Under the pieces are notes generated by a model. It was not told where the DNA came from and did no database searches. It worked only from the letters and a program-made list of their open reading frames with translations. A DNA stretch of 64,000 nucleotides from Planctomycetota bacterium (GTDB taxonomy: Bacteria > Planctomycetota > UBA1135 > JACQFD01), in contig JACQFD010000030.1 in NCBI GenBank assembly GCA_016200225.1, positions 16,436 to 80,435 on the forward strand. The letters run 5' to 3'. The position numbers and the translations under genes were made by a program. Positions 1-8,275 of this stretch are shown here, piece after piece (the first letter of the stretch is position 1; each line of letters begins with the position of its first letter).

Positions 1-154
1 AGGCCGCCTTTTTTCCGCTCGGCGAAAACACGGGCGTGCCTTCGAGCGCGCCTCGCGCCGGAATGGTACAAACTGGGTGTTCCGTAAATATATTATCGCC
101 GCCGCCGGCGGCAATAATAGTTAATATGAACGATACGACGGCGGCGCGAATCAT
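1..154 (-). CDS. Partial CDS, N-terminus of a putative exported protein
   Basis: An ATG on the minus strand at 154-152 opens a frame that stays open to the window edge (51 codons). It begins MIRAAVVSFILTIIAAGGG, a short basic start followed by a hydrophobic stretch, which reads as a signal peptide or membrane anchor. The start lies one base beyond the TAG stop of the upstream M28 peptidase gene, so the two are probably co-transcribed. Too little of the mature protein is visible to assign a family. Confidence 0.5.
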   Translation of the reverse strand, partial: MIRAAVVSFILTIIAAGGGDNIFTEHPVCTIPARGALEGTPVFSPSGKKAA

Positions 155-155
155 C

Positions 156-2270
156 CTATTCGAGCGTGATCAGCCCCGCTTTCGCGCAGGATTTTAGATA
201 TTCGAGGACTTGGCCGGTTGTAACATTTCCGTAATACCACGGACCCGCCGACCGCGCCTCTGCGGCGACGATGTTATAGATATCGAGGCCGTTGAGGTTC
301 TTCCCGTGGCGCGCCGAAACATCGCAAAGACAAAGTATCTCGTGGGAGAGTAGGCGGTGCAGGCCCGCCGGAACCGTAGCTTTGCCGAGATTCGTTTGAT
401 AGTCTTTTACGGAACCGACACGCGCGGGTCTTAATTTTAACAACTCGTCCATTTCGGCGGTCGGGAGAGCTCGTTTGCTATTGTTCATGTTTTTCGCCGT
501 CAGCGACGAGGCGTCGAATAGGGCGATCGCGACGATCGACGTCGGTTGCGTTTTTTCTGGAGAGTTTCCCGGAATGCTTTCATTTGCCAGTCGTTCACGC
601 CATGTGGCCGACGAAACGTGCGCAAGCGCGTCCCGCAGAGCCTCCGGCTTGTCGGCAGGCGCTGCATTGCCTATCATTTGTATTGCAATGGCCCGCGCCG
701 TCCCGAGACGGCGAATTGCATGCGCGTCCAATAGAGTGGCCAACATATCCTTATCTTTATCATCAAATCCCGCCATCGCATAACCGATCGTCGCCGCCGC
801 GAGCGCGTTTCGTTGTAATTGTGTCGGATCGATATTCCACAGATCGTCGTCGGTGCTGTGAATATAATCATCGGGCCAGTTGGTAAATGTAAATCCGGGA
901 ATGCCGACCGGCGGCGCGACGAAACATTGATGATCCGTGTTCGCGTGATACGGCACGAAGCGCGCATTGTAACGATGGCGCGTGCCGAGTTTCGATAACA
1001 CCGGAAATGGATAGAACGGCACGCCCGATTGCAAACCGGCGAGTTGCGACGTGTTGCCGTCGACGAGGAATTGTACGACTTCCTCCGCGACATCTTGTAA
1101 ATAATGCGCGCGCGACCACGGCAGTTCGGTAATATTCTGCACGCGCAGCGTGTCCTGCCCCTGATTCGCGCCGACCATGTCCTGATTGATATTACAATAA
1201 ATCGTTTTGATCACTTCAGGATGATCGGCGAATAATTTATCTTCGGACGCGATTTCGGTCGTCCACCAGAATTTTAATGTTCGCCTCGGACGCGTGAGTT
1301 TGCCTTCGCGAATGCCCTTCGCGAGCGAGCGCGCGACCTCGAGGACGTTCGAACAACCGGAGCCGTCGTCGTTCGCGCTGAACCGCTCCTCCTGCAGATG
1401 GCCTGTATACAATACGCACGGCAGCGCGGGATCCGTTCCCGGAATGGTAGCTTCGACCATCACGAGCCAGCCGGGACCCATGTCGGCCTCGACGACGGCG
1501 CGCGCGCGAATTTTGTTATTTTTCATTTTCTGCGCGAACGCGACGCCGTTCCTGTGCGAAAGGTTAAATGCAAACGTTCCGGGCTTGCCGTCCTCGCTTT
1601 TTTCGGGAATCGACAGCCACCGCGTCTGGTCGGGATGCGCGAAGCCTTTCTCCGGATCGGGGCGTAACAATAATCCCGCGGCGCCGCGTTTCCAAACCGC
1701 CTCTTTCATAACGATCGGCGGCGCACCCCACGCGAATACAATCTTACCTTTCACGTCCTTTCCTTCATAATCGGCGTCCGCGACGCCCGCCCCCGCGTCG
1801 ATCACTTCCGCGTCGACGTCGGCCGGACGGCTGCGGTCGAGAAGCGATAATTGTACGGATCCGATATCGCACAATTTCTCCGTCGATTCCGCGCCGTCTT
1901 TTGTAGTATATGTCGCCCAGAACTCGCCGCGCTTCGGCGTCCATTCCATGCCGTCGACGGGCGTTTTCGTTAATATTACATTTTCGAGGCCCATGGCTTT
2001 CGCCTGCTCTTCCGTATACTTCGCGGCGGCCATCAATCCCTCGCTCGCGAACGGGCGGTGATAATGCGTATACCAGCGATCGTGCTCGAACGCCCGGTCG
2101 CCCGAGACTTCGCCCGTCAGAAACTCCGATTCGCTTTTTGTTAAGAATGGAAGTTTCGCCGCGGCCGCGGGCTGCGTGCCCGCCTGCGGAACCGCTGCAG
2201 GAACCGACGCCGCCGATGCGGCGCCGAGGAAACAAATACTAAGAATCCACGCTGTCGATGGAGTGCGCAT
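156..2270 (-). CDS. Secreted M28-family zinc aminopeptidase with PA-like insert
   Basis: The 704-residue product starts with a signal peptide (hydrophobic residues 8-20, then an Ala/Pro-rich segment). The middle region (about 150-250) resembles a protease-associated domain, with a segment VKGKIVFAWGAPP typical of that fold. The catalytic region at about 285-480 has the M28 pattern: TGHLQ, then ANDDGSG (bridging Asp), then NINQDMVG, then HSTDDDLWNID with a late His ligand. By family knowledge this is a di-zinc exopeptidase acting in the periplasm or outside the cell; the substrate cannot be inferred. The extra C-terminal ~200 residues have no recognised domain. Its start overlaps the 3' end of the GH63-like gene by 32 bases, consistent with an operon with that gene and the partial CDS downstream. 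Confidence 0.8.
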   Translation of the reverse strand: MRTPSTAWILSICFLGAASAASVPAAVPQAGTQPAAAAKLPFLTKSESEFLTGEVSGDRAFEHDRWYTHYHRPFASEGLMAAAKYTEEQAKAMGLENVILTKTPVDGMEWTPKRGEFWATYTTKDGAESTEKLCDIGSVQLSLLDRSRPADVDAEVIDAGAGVADADYEGKDVKGKIVFAWGAPPIVMKEAVWKRGAAGLLLRPDPEKGFAHPDQTRWLSIPEKSEDGKPGTFAFNLSHRNGVAFAQKMKNNKIRARAVVEADMGPGWLVMVEATIPGTDPALPCVLYTGHLQEERFSANDDGSGCSNVLEVARSLAKGIREGKLTRPRRTLKFWWTTEIASEDKLFADHPEVIKTIYCNINQDMVGANQGQDTLRVQNITELPWSRAHYLQDVAEEVVQFLVDGNTSQLAGLQSGVPFYPFPVLSKLGTRHRYNARFVPYHANTDHQCFVAPPVGIPGFTFTNWPDDYIHSTDDDLWNIDPTQLQRNALAAATIGYAMAGFDDKDKDMLATLLDAHAIRRLGTARAIAIQMIGNAAPADKPEALRDALAHVSSATWRERLANESIPGNSPEKTQPTSIVAIALFDASSLTAKNMNNSKRALPTAEMDELLKLRPARVGSVKDYQTNLGKATVPAGLHRLLSHEILCLCDVSARHGKNLNGLDIYNIVAAEARSAGPWYYGNVTTGQVLEYLKSCAKAGLITLE

Positions 2271-4974
2271 GGCGCGATGATACGTCCGACGCCCGCGAAT
2301 CGCCCGCGGAACGTTCCTCCAGGAACCGCGTTACGAGCGCGGTCCAGCCGGTCTGGTGCGATGCGCCGAGGCCGCGGCCGTTGTCGCCGTGAAAATGCTC
2401 GAAAAATAACAATAAATCCTTCCAATTCGGATCGTTCGCGTAGCGCGGATCGCCGCCGTGGCACGGGCGTCGGCCGTCCGGCCCGGGCAGGAACAACGAC
2501 GCGAGGCGGCGTTTCAAATCCTCCGCGATTTGTTGCAATGTCGCGCGGCGGCCGGAGCGCGCCGGGTATTCCATCGTAAACGAATCGCCGTAAAAGTGAT
2601 GATAACGTTCAAGCGCCTCGATGATCAGATAATTTAACGGAAACCAGATCGGGCCGCGCCAGTTGGAATTGCCGCCGAACGCCGCGGTCGTCGATTCGCC
2701 GGGCGCGTAGTCGACGCGGTATTCGGTATTTTCCGCGCGAATAACATAAGGATTCGCCTCGTGAACGCGCGAAAGGCTGCGGATCCCGTACGGCGAAAGG
2801 AATTCGCGCTCGTCGACGACGTATTTTAATACTTTTTCGAGGCGTTCGCGCGACGGGATTGCTAATAATCTGTGGTCGTCCCCGGGTCGTTCGGACGCGA
2901 CCATCCAACTGATGCGATCGTGAAGATCGCGGCGGTTTTCGAGAAACCAATTCATGCGTTTCGTAAAACCGGGCAGCCGGTCGAGCGTTTCCTTTTCCAA
3001 CACTTCGACGGCGATGAGCGGCACCAGTCCGACCATCGAGCGCACGCGAAGCGGCAGCGTGTCGGAGCCGATGCGCAGGCGATCATAATAAAAACCGTCC
3101 TGATCGTCCCAGAGCCCGTCGCCGCCGAGCGTGTTCATCGCGTCGACGATCGAAACGAAGTGTTCAAAAAACTTCGACGCGACGTCCTCGTATGACGGAT
3201 CGTCCTTCGCGAGCTCGATCGCGATTGATAACATCGTCGCGCAATAAAACGCCATCCACGCCGTGCCGTCGGCCTGTTCGAGCGCGCCGCCCGTCGGCAG
3301 CGGTTTGTTGCGGTCGAAAACTCCGATATTATCCAATCCGAGGAATCCGCCCGAAAAGATATGTTTACCGTCGGGATCCTTGCGGTTCACCCACCACGTG
3401 AAATTTATAATTAATTTATGAAATACGCGCCGGAGAAACCGCACGTCGCGGGCGCCCCGCGGACCCGTCATTTTGTAAACTCGCCAGCACGCCCACGCGT
3501 GGACGGGCGGATTCACGTCGGAGAACGCAAATTCGTACGCCGGGATCTGGCCGCTCGGATGCATGTACCATTCGCGCAATAGTAATAGCAATTGATGCTT
3601 TGAAAATTCCGGATCGACGGCCGCGAACGGTATCATATGAAACGCGAGATCCCATGCCGCGTACCAGGGAAACTCCCACTTGTCCGGCATCGAGATGACG
3701 TCGCGATTATATAAATGTTCCCAGTCGCGGTTGCGCTCGCCGCGCGCGCCCGCCGGAGGCGCGGGCTGGTCGGGATCGCCCTTGCGCCAGTCTTTGACGA
3801 CGTAATGATAAAATTGCTTCGACCATAATAATCCGGCATAGGCCTGCCGCAGCGCGAGTTTCCGCTGCGGATCGGCGGAGGGACCGATCGCGCGGTCGTA
3901 GAATTGATTATTTTCGCGGATGCGCGCCTCGAAGACCGCGTCGAAATCCGGGCCGAGCGTCGTTTTCACGGGCGTCGTTTGATTATGAAGGCGCAGACGA
4001 AGAACCGACTCGCCGCCGGCGGGAATATTTAATTTATACAATGCCGCGCATTTGGTGCCGAATTCCCTCGGATTCACCGCCGCGGCGTTGCCACGGACGA
4101 CAAAATCGTGAAATGCATCCTTAACAAACGGTTCGGCGCCCGGCGCGCCGAAAAGCCGCTGCGTATTGGTAACATTATCCGTAAATAACCATTTCGGAAG
4201 CGCGCCGTCGCCGCCGGGCGCGGCGTCGAAATGTAACGTTCCAAGCTCGTCGTGCACGGCATCGACGCGTTCGGCCGACGATTTTCGAATTTTAGGCTTG
4301 ATGCCGCAGCCCTCCGTCGCGCAACCCCACGACCATGTGTTGCGAAACCAGATCGTCGGCAGCATGTGGATCGCCGCCGCGTCGGGACCGCGATTGGCGA
4401 TCGTTATTTTAATACAAATATCGTCGGGCGCGTTTTTGGCATATTCGACAAAAACGTCGAAATACTTATTTTGATCGAAAATGCCCGTTTCGATAATTTC
4501 GAATTCGCGCTCCTCGATGCCGCGACCGCGGTTCCGACGCCGCAATTCTTCATAAGGAAACGCCGCCTGCGGATATTTATACAAACCCTTCATATATGAA
4601 TGCGTCGGCGACGATTCCAAATAATAATAACATTCCTTCACGTCCTCTCCATGGTTGCCCTCGGGATTGGATAATCCAAAGATTCGCTCCTTCAGCATCG
4701 AATCGTTGCCATTCCACATGGCGACCGCAAAACAAATTCTGCATTCGCGATCGCTGATTCCTAATATTCCGTCTTCGCCCCAGCGGTACGCGCGCGAGGC
4801 CGCGTGTTCATAAGTAAACGCATCCCAAACAATCCCGTCGGCCGAGTAGTCCTCGCGCACGGTCCCCCACTGTCGCTCGGATAGGTACGGACCATAGCGT
4901 TTCCAGTTCTTCTGACGCTGCGCGTCCTCGTGGAGCCGCTGCGATTCGGCGTCGTCGTCAGAGTGTATTTTCAT
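2239..4974 (-). CDS. GH63-like glucosidase (MGH1-type alpha/alpha toroid)
   Basis: The 911-residue protein has no signal peptide. It opens with KNWKRYGPYLSERQWGTVREDY, the conserved start of bacterial GH63-related glucosidases. The C-terminal (alpha/alpha)6 region holds WEFPWYAAWDLAFH (about residue 435) and GGNSNWRGPIWFPLNYL (about 770), motifs shared with GH63 and mannosylglycerate hydrolase-type enzymes. By family the enzyme hydrolyses alpha-glucosidic bonds in small cytoplasmic glycosides such as glucosylglycerate-type solutes; the exact substrate is not inferable. The last codons overlap the M28 peptidase start. The 175-base gap to the divergent metallophore operon holds the promoters of both. 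Confidence 0.85.
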   Translation of the reverse strand: MKIHSDDDAESQRLHEDAQRQKNWKRYGPYLSERQWGTVREDYSADGIVWDAFTYEHAASRAYRWGEDGILGISDRECRICFAVAMWNGNDSMLKERIFGLSNPEGNHGEDVKECYYYLESSPTHSYMKGLYKYPQAAFPYEELRRRNRGRGIEEREFEIIETGIFDQNKYFDVFVEYAKNAPDDICIKITIANRGPDAAAIHMLPTIWFRNTWSWGCATEGCGIKPKIRKSSAERVDAVHDELGTLHFDAAPGGDGALPKWLFTDNVTNTQRLFGAPGAEPFVKDAFHDFVVRGNAAAVNPREFGTKCAALYKLNIPAGGESVLRLRLHNQTTPVKTTLGPDFDAVFEARIRENNQFYDRAIGPSADPQRKLALRQAYAGLLWSKQFYHYVVKDWRKGDPDQPAPPAGARGERNRDWEHLYNRDVISMPDKWEFPWYAAWDLAFHMIPFAAVDPEFSKHQLLLLLREWYMHPSGQIPAYEFAFSDVNPPVHAWACWRVYKMTGPRGARDVRFLRRVFHKLIINFTWWVNRKDPDGKHIFSGGFLGLDNIGVFDRNKPLPTGGALEQADGTAWMAFYCATMLSIAIELAKDDPSYEDVASKFFEHFVSIVDAMNTLGGDGLWDDQDGFYYDRLRIGSDTLPLRVRSMVGLVPLIAVEVLEKETLDRLPGFTKRMNWFLENRRDLHDRISWMVASERPGDDHRLLAIPSRERLEKVLKYVVDEREFLSPYGIRSLSRVHEANPYVIRAENTEYRVDYAPGESTTAAFGGNSNWRGPIWFPLNYLIIEALERYHHFYGDSFTMEYPARSGRRATLQQIAEDLKRRLASLFLPGPDGRRPCHGGDPRYANDPNWKDLLLFFEHFHGDNGRGLGASHQTGWTALVTRFLEERSAGDSRASDVSSRHAHSIDSVDS

Positions 4975-4981
4975 GGACAGT

Positions 4982-5119
4982 GGGGAATCCGTACCTGAGT
5001 CTTCGAGGCATCGACCAAACGCGCGTCAAAAAAGCCGTGTAAAAAACCACTGTAACCTTTCGAGGGATCACGGCATCCTATGATCCGCCCGAGGCGCGCG
5101 TGCGTTTTCGGGGAATCCG
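4982..5119. promoter_or_regulatory. Divergent promoter region with a repeated 10-mer
   Basis: The intergenic space between the GH63-like gene and the metallophore operon contains the exact 10-mer GGGGAATCCG twice in the same orientation, at 4982-4991 and 5110-5119. Its core GGAATCC is close to self-complementary. One copy sits next to each divergent gene. This could be an operator pair or chance; no regulator gene is adjacent and no clear -35/-10 pair is visible. Confidence 0.2.
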
Positions 5120-5149
5120 GTTCCAAATTACAAATTCTTTTTCGCAAAG

Positions 5150-5527
5150 GTGAACTTCGTGAATCGTCCAATCGGTATGATTGTGGCCGCGGCTGCGGCC
5201 GGTGTGCTCGGCGTCGGCGTCGTGGCGTGTAATTCAAGCAAGTCCGAGGGATCTTCGTCGGCCGTGAATGCGGCCACGGAGAAGCACGCGTGCAAAGCCA
5301 TGAACGCTTGCTCCGGCAAGGGTGGCTGCAGCACCGGCGATAAGGGCTGCTCGGGCAAAAACTCCTGCAAGGGCAAGGGTGGCTGCGCGACCGCGGAGAA
5401 GCATTCGTGCAAAGGTATGAATGGCTGCTCCGGTCAGGGCGGCTGCAGCACGGGCGACAAGGGCTGCGCGGGCAAGAACACCTGCAAGGGCAAGGGCGGC
5501 TGCGCGGTTCCGGTCAAGATGAAGTAA
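5150..5527 (+). CDS. bufA: Cys-rich metallophore RiPP precursor, bufferin (BufA2)-like, with lipobox
   Basis: The 125-residue product starts at GTG 5150; a second GTG at 5159 has a better-placed AAGGTG Shine-Dalgarno and may be the true start, removing three residues. Residues 8-26 are a hydrophobic signal followed by GVVAC, a usable lipobox with the lipidated Cys at 27. The mature part has 12 Cys in four modules of exact spacing C-x5-C-x5-C (48/54/60, 67/73/79, 87/93/99, 106/112/118) embedded in Gly/Lys. The second pair of modules is a 39-residue duplication of the first. With an MNIO maturase and DUF2063 protein directly downstream, it fits the bufferin/HvfA group, in which Cys are converted to thiooxazole-type copper ligands. 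Role as an envelope metal (copper) buffer is inference from the family; modification and lipidation are untested. Confidence 0.8.
   Translation: MNFVNRPIGMIVAAAAAGVLGVGVVACNSSKSEGSSSAVNAATEKHACKAMNACSGKGGCSTGDKGCSGKNSCKGKGGCATAEKHSCKGMNGCSGQGGCSTGDKGCAGKNTCKGKGGCAVPVKMK
5281..5514 (+). repeat. 117-bp in-frame tandem duplication within the precursor gene
   Basis: Bases 5281-5397 and 5398-5514 align without gaps and encode two 39-residue units, each with two C-x5-C-x5-C modules. Differences are scattered and often silent. Inside each unit the two modules are also related (CSGKGGC and CKGKGGC), so the core looks built by two successive duplications. Confidence 0.85.
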
Positions 5528-5555
5528 GCGACGGCCTGGAATATACAGTTTGACT

Positions 5556-5589
5556 CGGCCCGGGTCGGCCTCCGATCCGGGCCGTTTTT
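5556..5589 (+). terminator. Intrinsic terminator between precursor and maturase genes
   Basis: CGGCCCGG (5556-5563) pairs perfectly with CCGGGCCG (5577-5584), giving an 8-bp GC stem over a 13-base loop, followed by TTTTT (5585-5589). It lies 28 bases after the precursor stop and 38 bases before the maturase start. Partial termination here would give far more precursor than maturase transcript, a common way to set stoichiometry in RiPP operons (inference). Confidence 0.8.
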
Positions 5590-5626
5590 CTTAATGTAAC
5601 GAATTTGATTATATTTCGATTTTGAA

Positions 5627-6529
5627 ATGCCAAGAAACTCGGTTGTAAATTTACCTTTCCTCGGCTTCGGACTCGGCCTGCGGTCGCGGCATTATGTCGA
5701 TATTCTCGACAAATGGCCGGACGTCGATTTCTTTGAAATCGTTTCGGACAATTTCATGGATACCGAAGGGCGGCCAATGGACGTCCTCGAGCGCGTCGCC
5801 GAACATTATCCAATTATTTTGCACGGCGTTTCGATGTCGATCGGTTCGGTCGATCCGCTCGACGCGGCCTATTTGAAGCGATTGAAACGCCTCGCCGACC
5901 GGTTGAACAGTCCGTGGGTTTCGGATCACGTGTGCTGGAGTTCGGAGGGAAATGTACAATTGCACGATTTGTTGCCATTGCCGTACGACGAACCGACGCT
6001 TCGATATTTAATAAAACGCGCGCGCAGCGTTCAGAAGGCGCTCGACCGCCCGCTGATTCTCGAAAATCCGTCGACGTATTTACAATTTACATTTTCGACG
6101 ATGCCGGAGTGGGAGTTCATCGCGCGGCTGCTCGAGGAGGCCGATTGCGGCATGCTCCTCGACGTGAATAACGTTTATGTCAGTTCGGAAAATCACGGAT
6201 TCGATCCGTTCGCTTATATCGACGCGATTCCGCGCGACCGCGTCGTTTATTTTCATCTCGCGGGCCACACGCGATTCGAAACGCACATTCTCGACACGCA
6301 CAGCGACCACGTCGTCGACGGCGTTTGGAAATTGTATACTCACGCGCAGCGTCGCTTCGGCGGGCGCTCGACGATTCTCGAATGGGACGAGGACATACCG
6401 GACTTTAAGATTGTCCACGCGGAGTTAAATAAAGCAAAAACCGCGCTGCGGCGCGCGGGAATCGCGATGCCGGGGAAATCTTTAATTACTAAACCGGCGG
6501 CGAAGCCGGCGCGCGCCCATGCCCGTTAA
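5627..6529 (+). CDS. bufB: MNIO-family (DUF692) RiPP maturase, BufB-like
   Basis: This 300-residue protein is a TIM-barrel DUF692 member, the multinuclear non-heme iron-dependent oxidases that modify Cys in RiPP precursors. Family motifs appear in order: FEIVSDNFMD, LHGVSMSIGS, WVSDHVCWS, LENPSTYL, GMLLDVNNVYVSSENHGFDP, FHLAGH, DTHSDHV and ILEWDEDIPDF. The His, Asp, Asn and Glu residues that ligate the iron cluster in characterised members are all present. It most likely acts in the cytoplasm on the Cys-rich product encoded just upstream. Its 3' end overlaps the DUF2063 gene by 11 bases, indicating translational coupling. The C-terminal tail after about residue 285 is basic and low in complexity. 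Confidence 0.9.
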   Translation: MPRNSVVNLPFLGFGLGLRSRHYVDILDKWPDVDFFEIVSDNFMDTEGRPMDVLERVAEHYPIILHGVSMSIGSVDPLDAAYLKRLKRLADRLNSPWVSDHVCWSSEGNVQLHDLLPLPYDEPTLRYLIKRARSVQKALDRPLILENPSTYLQFTFSTMPEWEFIARLLEEADCGMLLDVNNVYVSSENHGFDPFAYIDAIPRDRVVYFHLAGHTRFETHILDTHSDHVVDGVWKLYTHAQRRFGGRSTILEWDEDIPDFKIVHAELNKAKTALRRAGIAMPGKSLITKPAAKPARAHAR

Positions 6530-7490
6530 AGCAAATAAAAAACCGTCGCTTGCGCAATTACAACATTGGATGCGCGGTATCATCGAGCGCGGCGGACCCG
6601 GCGCGGCGGGAACTGCCGTGTCGGCGAATATCAACCGATGGATCGCGCCGTCGAGAACGCTTCAACCGGCGCAGCGGCTCGAAATCTATTCCGGAATGTA
6701 TCTATTCCGGCTGCAGGAAGTCTTAACGAAGGACTTTCCCTGCGTCGCGTACGCGCTCGGCGATCACGCGTGGCACCACGCGACGCGCGATTACGTCGCG
6801 GCGCATCCGTCGCGCGACCCGAATCTAAACAATTTCAACGCCGATTTCGCGGATTATTTATATAAACGAAAGGATTTGAAACATGCGCGCTTTCTCGGCG
6901 ATCTCGCGCGGCTCGAATGGGCCATGGTCGACGTCGTGTTCGCGCGCTCCGGCCGAAAACCCAACCTCGAACCGCTGCGCACGGTCGCGCCCGAGCGCTG
7001 GGAAGCCGTCACGTTCGCGCCGGCGCCAACGCTGCGAATATTAACATTTGATTATCCCGCGAACGATTATTTGCAAGAATTCCGCGACGGCAAACATCCG
7101 CGCATTCCGCGGCCGAAAGTTACTTATCTTGCCGTCCAGCGCGTGCATTATACAGTCTGGCGCATCACGCTCTCGGCCGCAATGTATACGATGCTCGGCT
7201 CGCTCGCCGCGGGCGACACGCTCCGCGCCGCCATCCGCAAAACGCTGCGCGCGCGCAAGATTTCATCGAAAGCCCTCGAAACCGCCGTCTTCCGCTGGTT
7301 CGCCTCGTGGGTCGGCGACGATTTCTTCGAATCCATCTCCGCCCCCGCCTCGAAAGTTAAATTATCCAATGCGCCGCTCTTCGGCAAAGACCGCGGCCCC
7401 GCGATCCAAGAGGAACGAATCATACAAAAACGAATCGGCTCGGAGGCCGCGATCGTTTCGAGGGGCGAGGCGGCGAGGGTGAGGAAGTAG
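6519..7490 (+). CDS. bufC: DUF2063 RiPP maturation partner, BufC/HvfC-like
   Basis: The 323-residue protein has the N-terminal DUF2063 signature QRLEIYSGMYLFRLQEVL, then DFPCVAYALG and a YVAAHPSRDPNLNNFNADFADYL segment. In characterised MNIO systems this partner binds the precursor and presents it to the maturase. The N-terminal 30 residues are basic. The ORF overlaps the maturase gene by 11 bases and no transporter or regulator follows, so the operon appears complete with three genes. The C-terminal ~50 residues are charged and poorly conserved-looking. Confidence 0.85.
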   Translation: MPVKANKKPSLAQLQHWMRGIIERGGPGAAGTAVSANINRWIAPSRTLQPAQRLEIYSGMYLFRLQEVLTKDFPCVAYALGDHAWHHATRDYVAAHPSRDPNLNNFNADFADYLYKRKDLKHARFLGDLARLEWAMVDVVFARSGRKPNLEPLRTVAPERWEAVTFAPAPTLRILTFDYPANDYLQEFRDGKHPRIPRPKVTYLAVQRVHYTVWRITLSAAMYTMLGSLAAGDTLRAAIRKTLRARKISSKALETAVFRWFASWVGDDFFESISAPASKVKLSNAPLFGKDRGPAIQEERIIQKRIGSEAAIVSRGEAARVRK

Positions 7491-7521
7491 GAAGGCGAAA
7501 CTGGACGCCGGCAAGTCTATT

Positions 7522-7883
7522 TTACTTAGAATCGCGAGGCCGGAGAGTCGGCGGAGCGAGTTTTTCAATTTTCGGTAGGAGAATCGGAATCTCGATGGTT
7601 AACGTTTCCCATACAACTTGAACTTCGATTCGATCGTATTCGTGTACGAGGCGATTCCGCATGCCAATGATCTCTTTCCACGGAATCTCTGGATGCTGTT
7701 CGTGATATTCCTTTCCGAGACGCGCTGAAGCCTCGGCGAAAGTTCAATCGATTTTACGGACGCTAAAAAAAACACGCGGTCGTTCTGCAAGTTCTCGAAA
7801 CTCTTCCCCTTGCAAATGTTTATGGCATCGCGCATGAAATCCCGCATGTCGCCAAGGGACACTTCAGGGCTTCGACGCATCAT
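7522..7883 (-). pseudogene. hepT: HepT-like HEPN toxin (DUF86), frameshifted
   Basis: Read from ATG at 7883, the first ~48 residues (MMRRSPEVSLGDMRDFMRDAIN...) match the first HEPN helices. The frame then breaks near 7736-7746. The next frame continues with EASARLGKEYHEQHPEIPWKE, then IIGMRNRLVHEYD and WETLTIEIPILLPKIEK, ending at TAA 7522. This second part carries the HEPN catalytic motif R-x4-H-x-Y (RNRLVHEY). Eight bases occupy the space where the family has three codons, so one base looks deleted. As it stands, no protein with the RNase motif is made. The start overlaps mntA by 20 bases. A sequencing error would restore a normal 120-residue HepT. Confidence 0.75.
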
Positions 7884-8172
7884 AAATTACCTCTACTTCT
7901 CTTAGTACCTCTTCGCGAAAGTCTGGATTCAATGCCCGAAATGTAGACAAATCTACCTTTCTTTCGAACAGCACTTCTAAATCATCAGCAATTGTAACAA
8001 ACTTAAGTCCAATTACATGTCCCGGTTCGAACTCCACAAGAATATCAATATCACTTCTCGCGGGATCGAAATCGTCGCGCACCACGGATCCGTAAAGAGC
8101 CATCTTTCGGATGTGGTTTTTTACGCAGAATTCCGCGATCGTTTTGTAGTCAATGGGGATTGCGATCGTCAT
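7864..8172 (-). CDS. mntA: MntA-like minimal nucleotidyltransferase antitoxin
   Basis: This 102-residue protein has the minimal nucleotidyltransferase motif GS (28-29) followed by SDIDILVEF with D41 and D43, plus a third Asp (D74) in RKVDLSTF. In MntA/HepT modules this enzyme AMPylates the HEPN toxin to silence it; that role is family knowledge. It overlaps the downstream hepT remnant by 20 bases in the usual antitoxin-then-toxin order. The gene is less GC-rich than its neighbours, consistent with acquisition. The catalytic residues are intact although the partner toxin gene is broken. Confidence 0.85.
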   Translation of the reverse strand: MTIAIPIDYKTIAEFCVKNHIRKMALYGSVVRDDFDPARSDIDILVEFEPGHVIGLKFVTIADDLEVLFERKVDLSTFRALNPDFREEVLREVEVIYDASKP

Positions 8173-8275
8173 GTCAGGATGGATTGTAACCGGATGCCGC
8201 CGAATACGTCAAAACATGGAAATCGTCAGAGGAGGCCCGAGCAGAATTGATCGGCGCCGGCCCAAGCGGATCGTC

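Noticed and set aside
5051..5057. TGTAACC as a sigma-F-type -35 box for the metallophore operon
   Set aside because: No matching -10 element at the expected spacing; a single hexamer is weak evidence.
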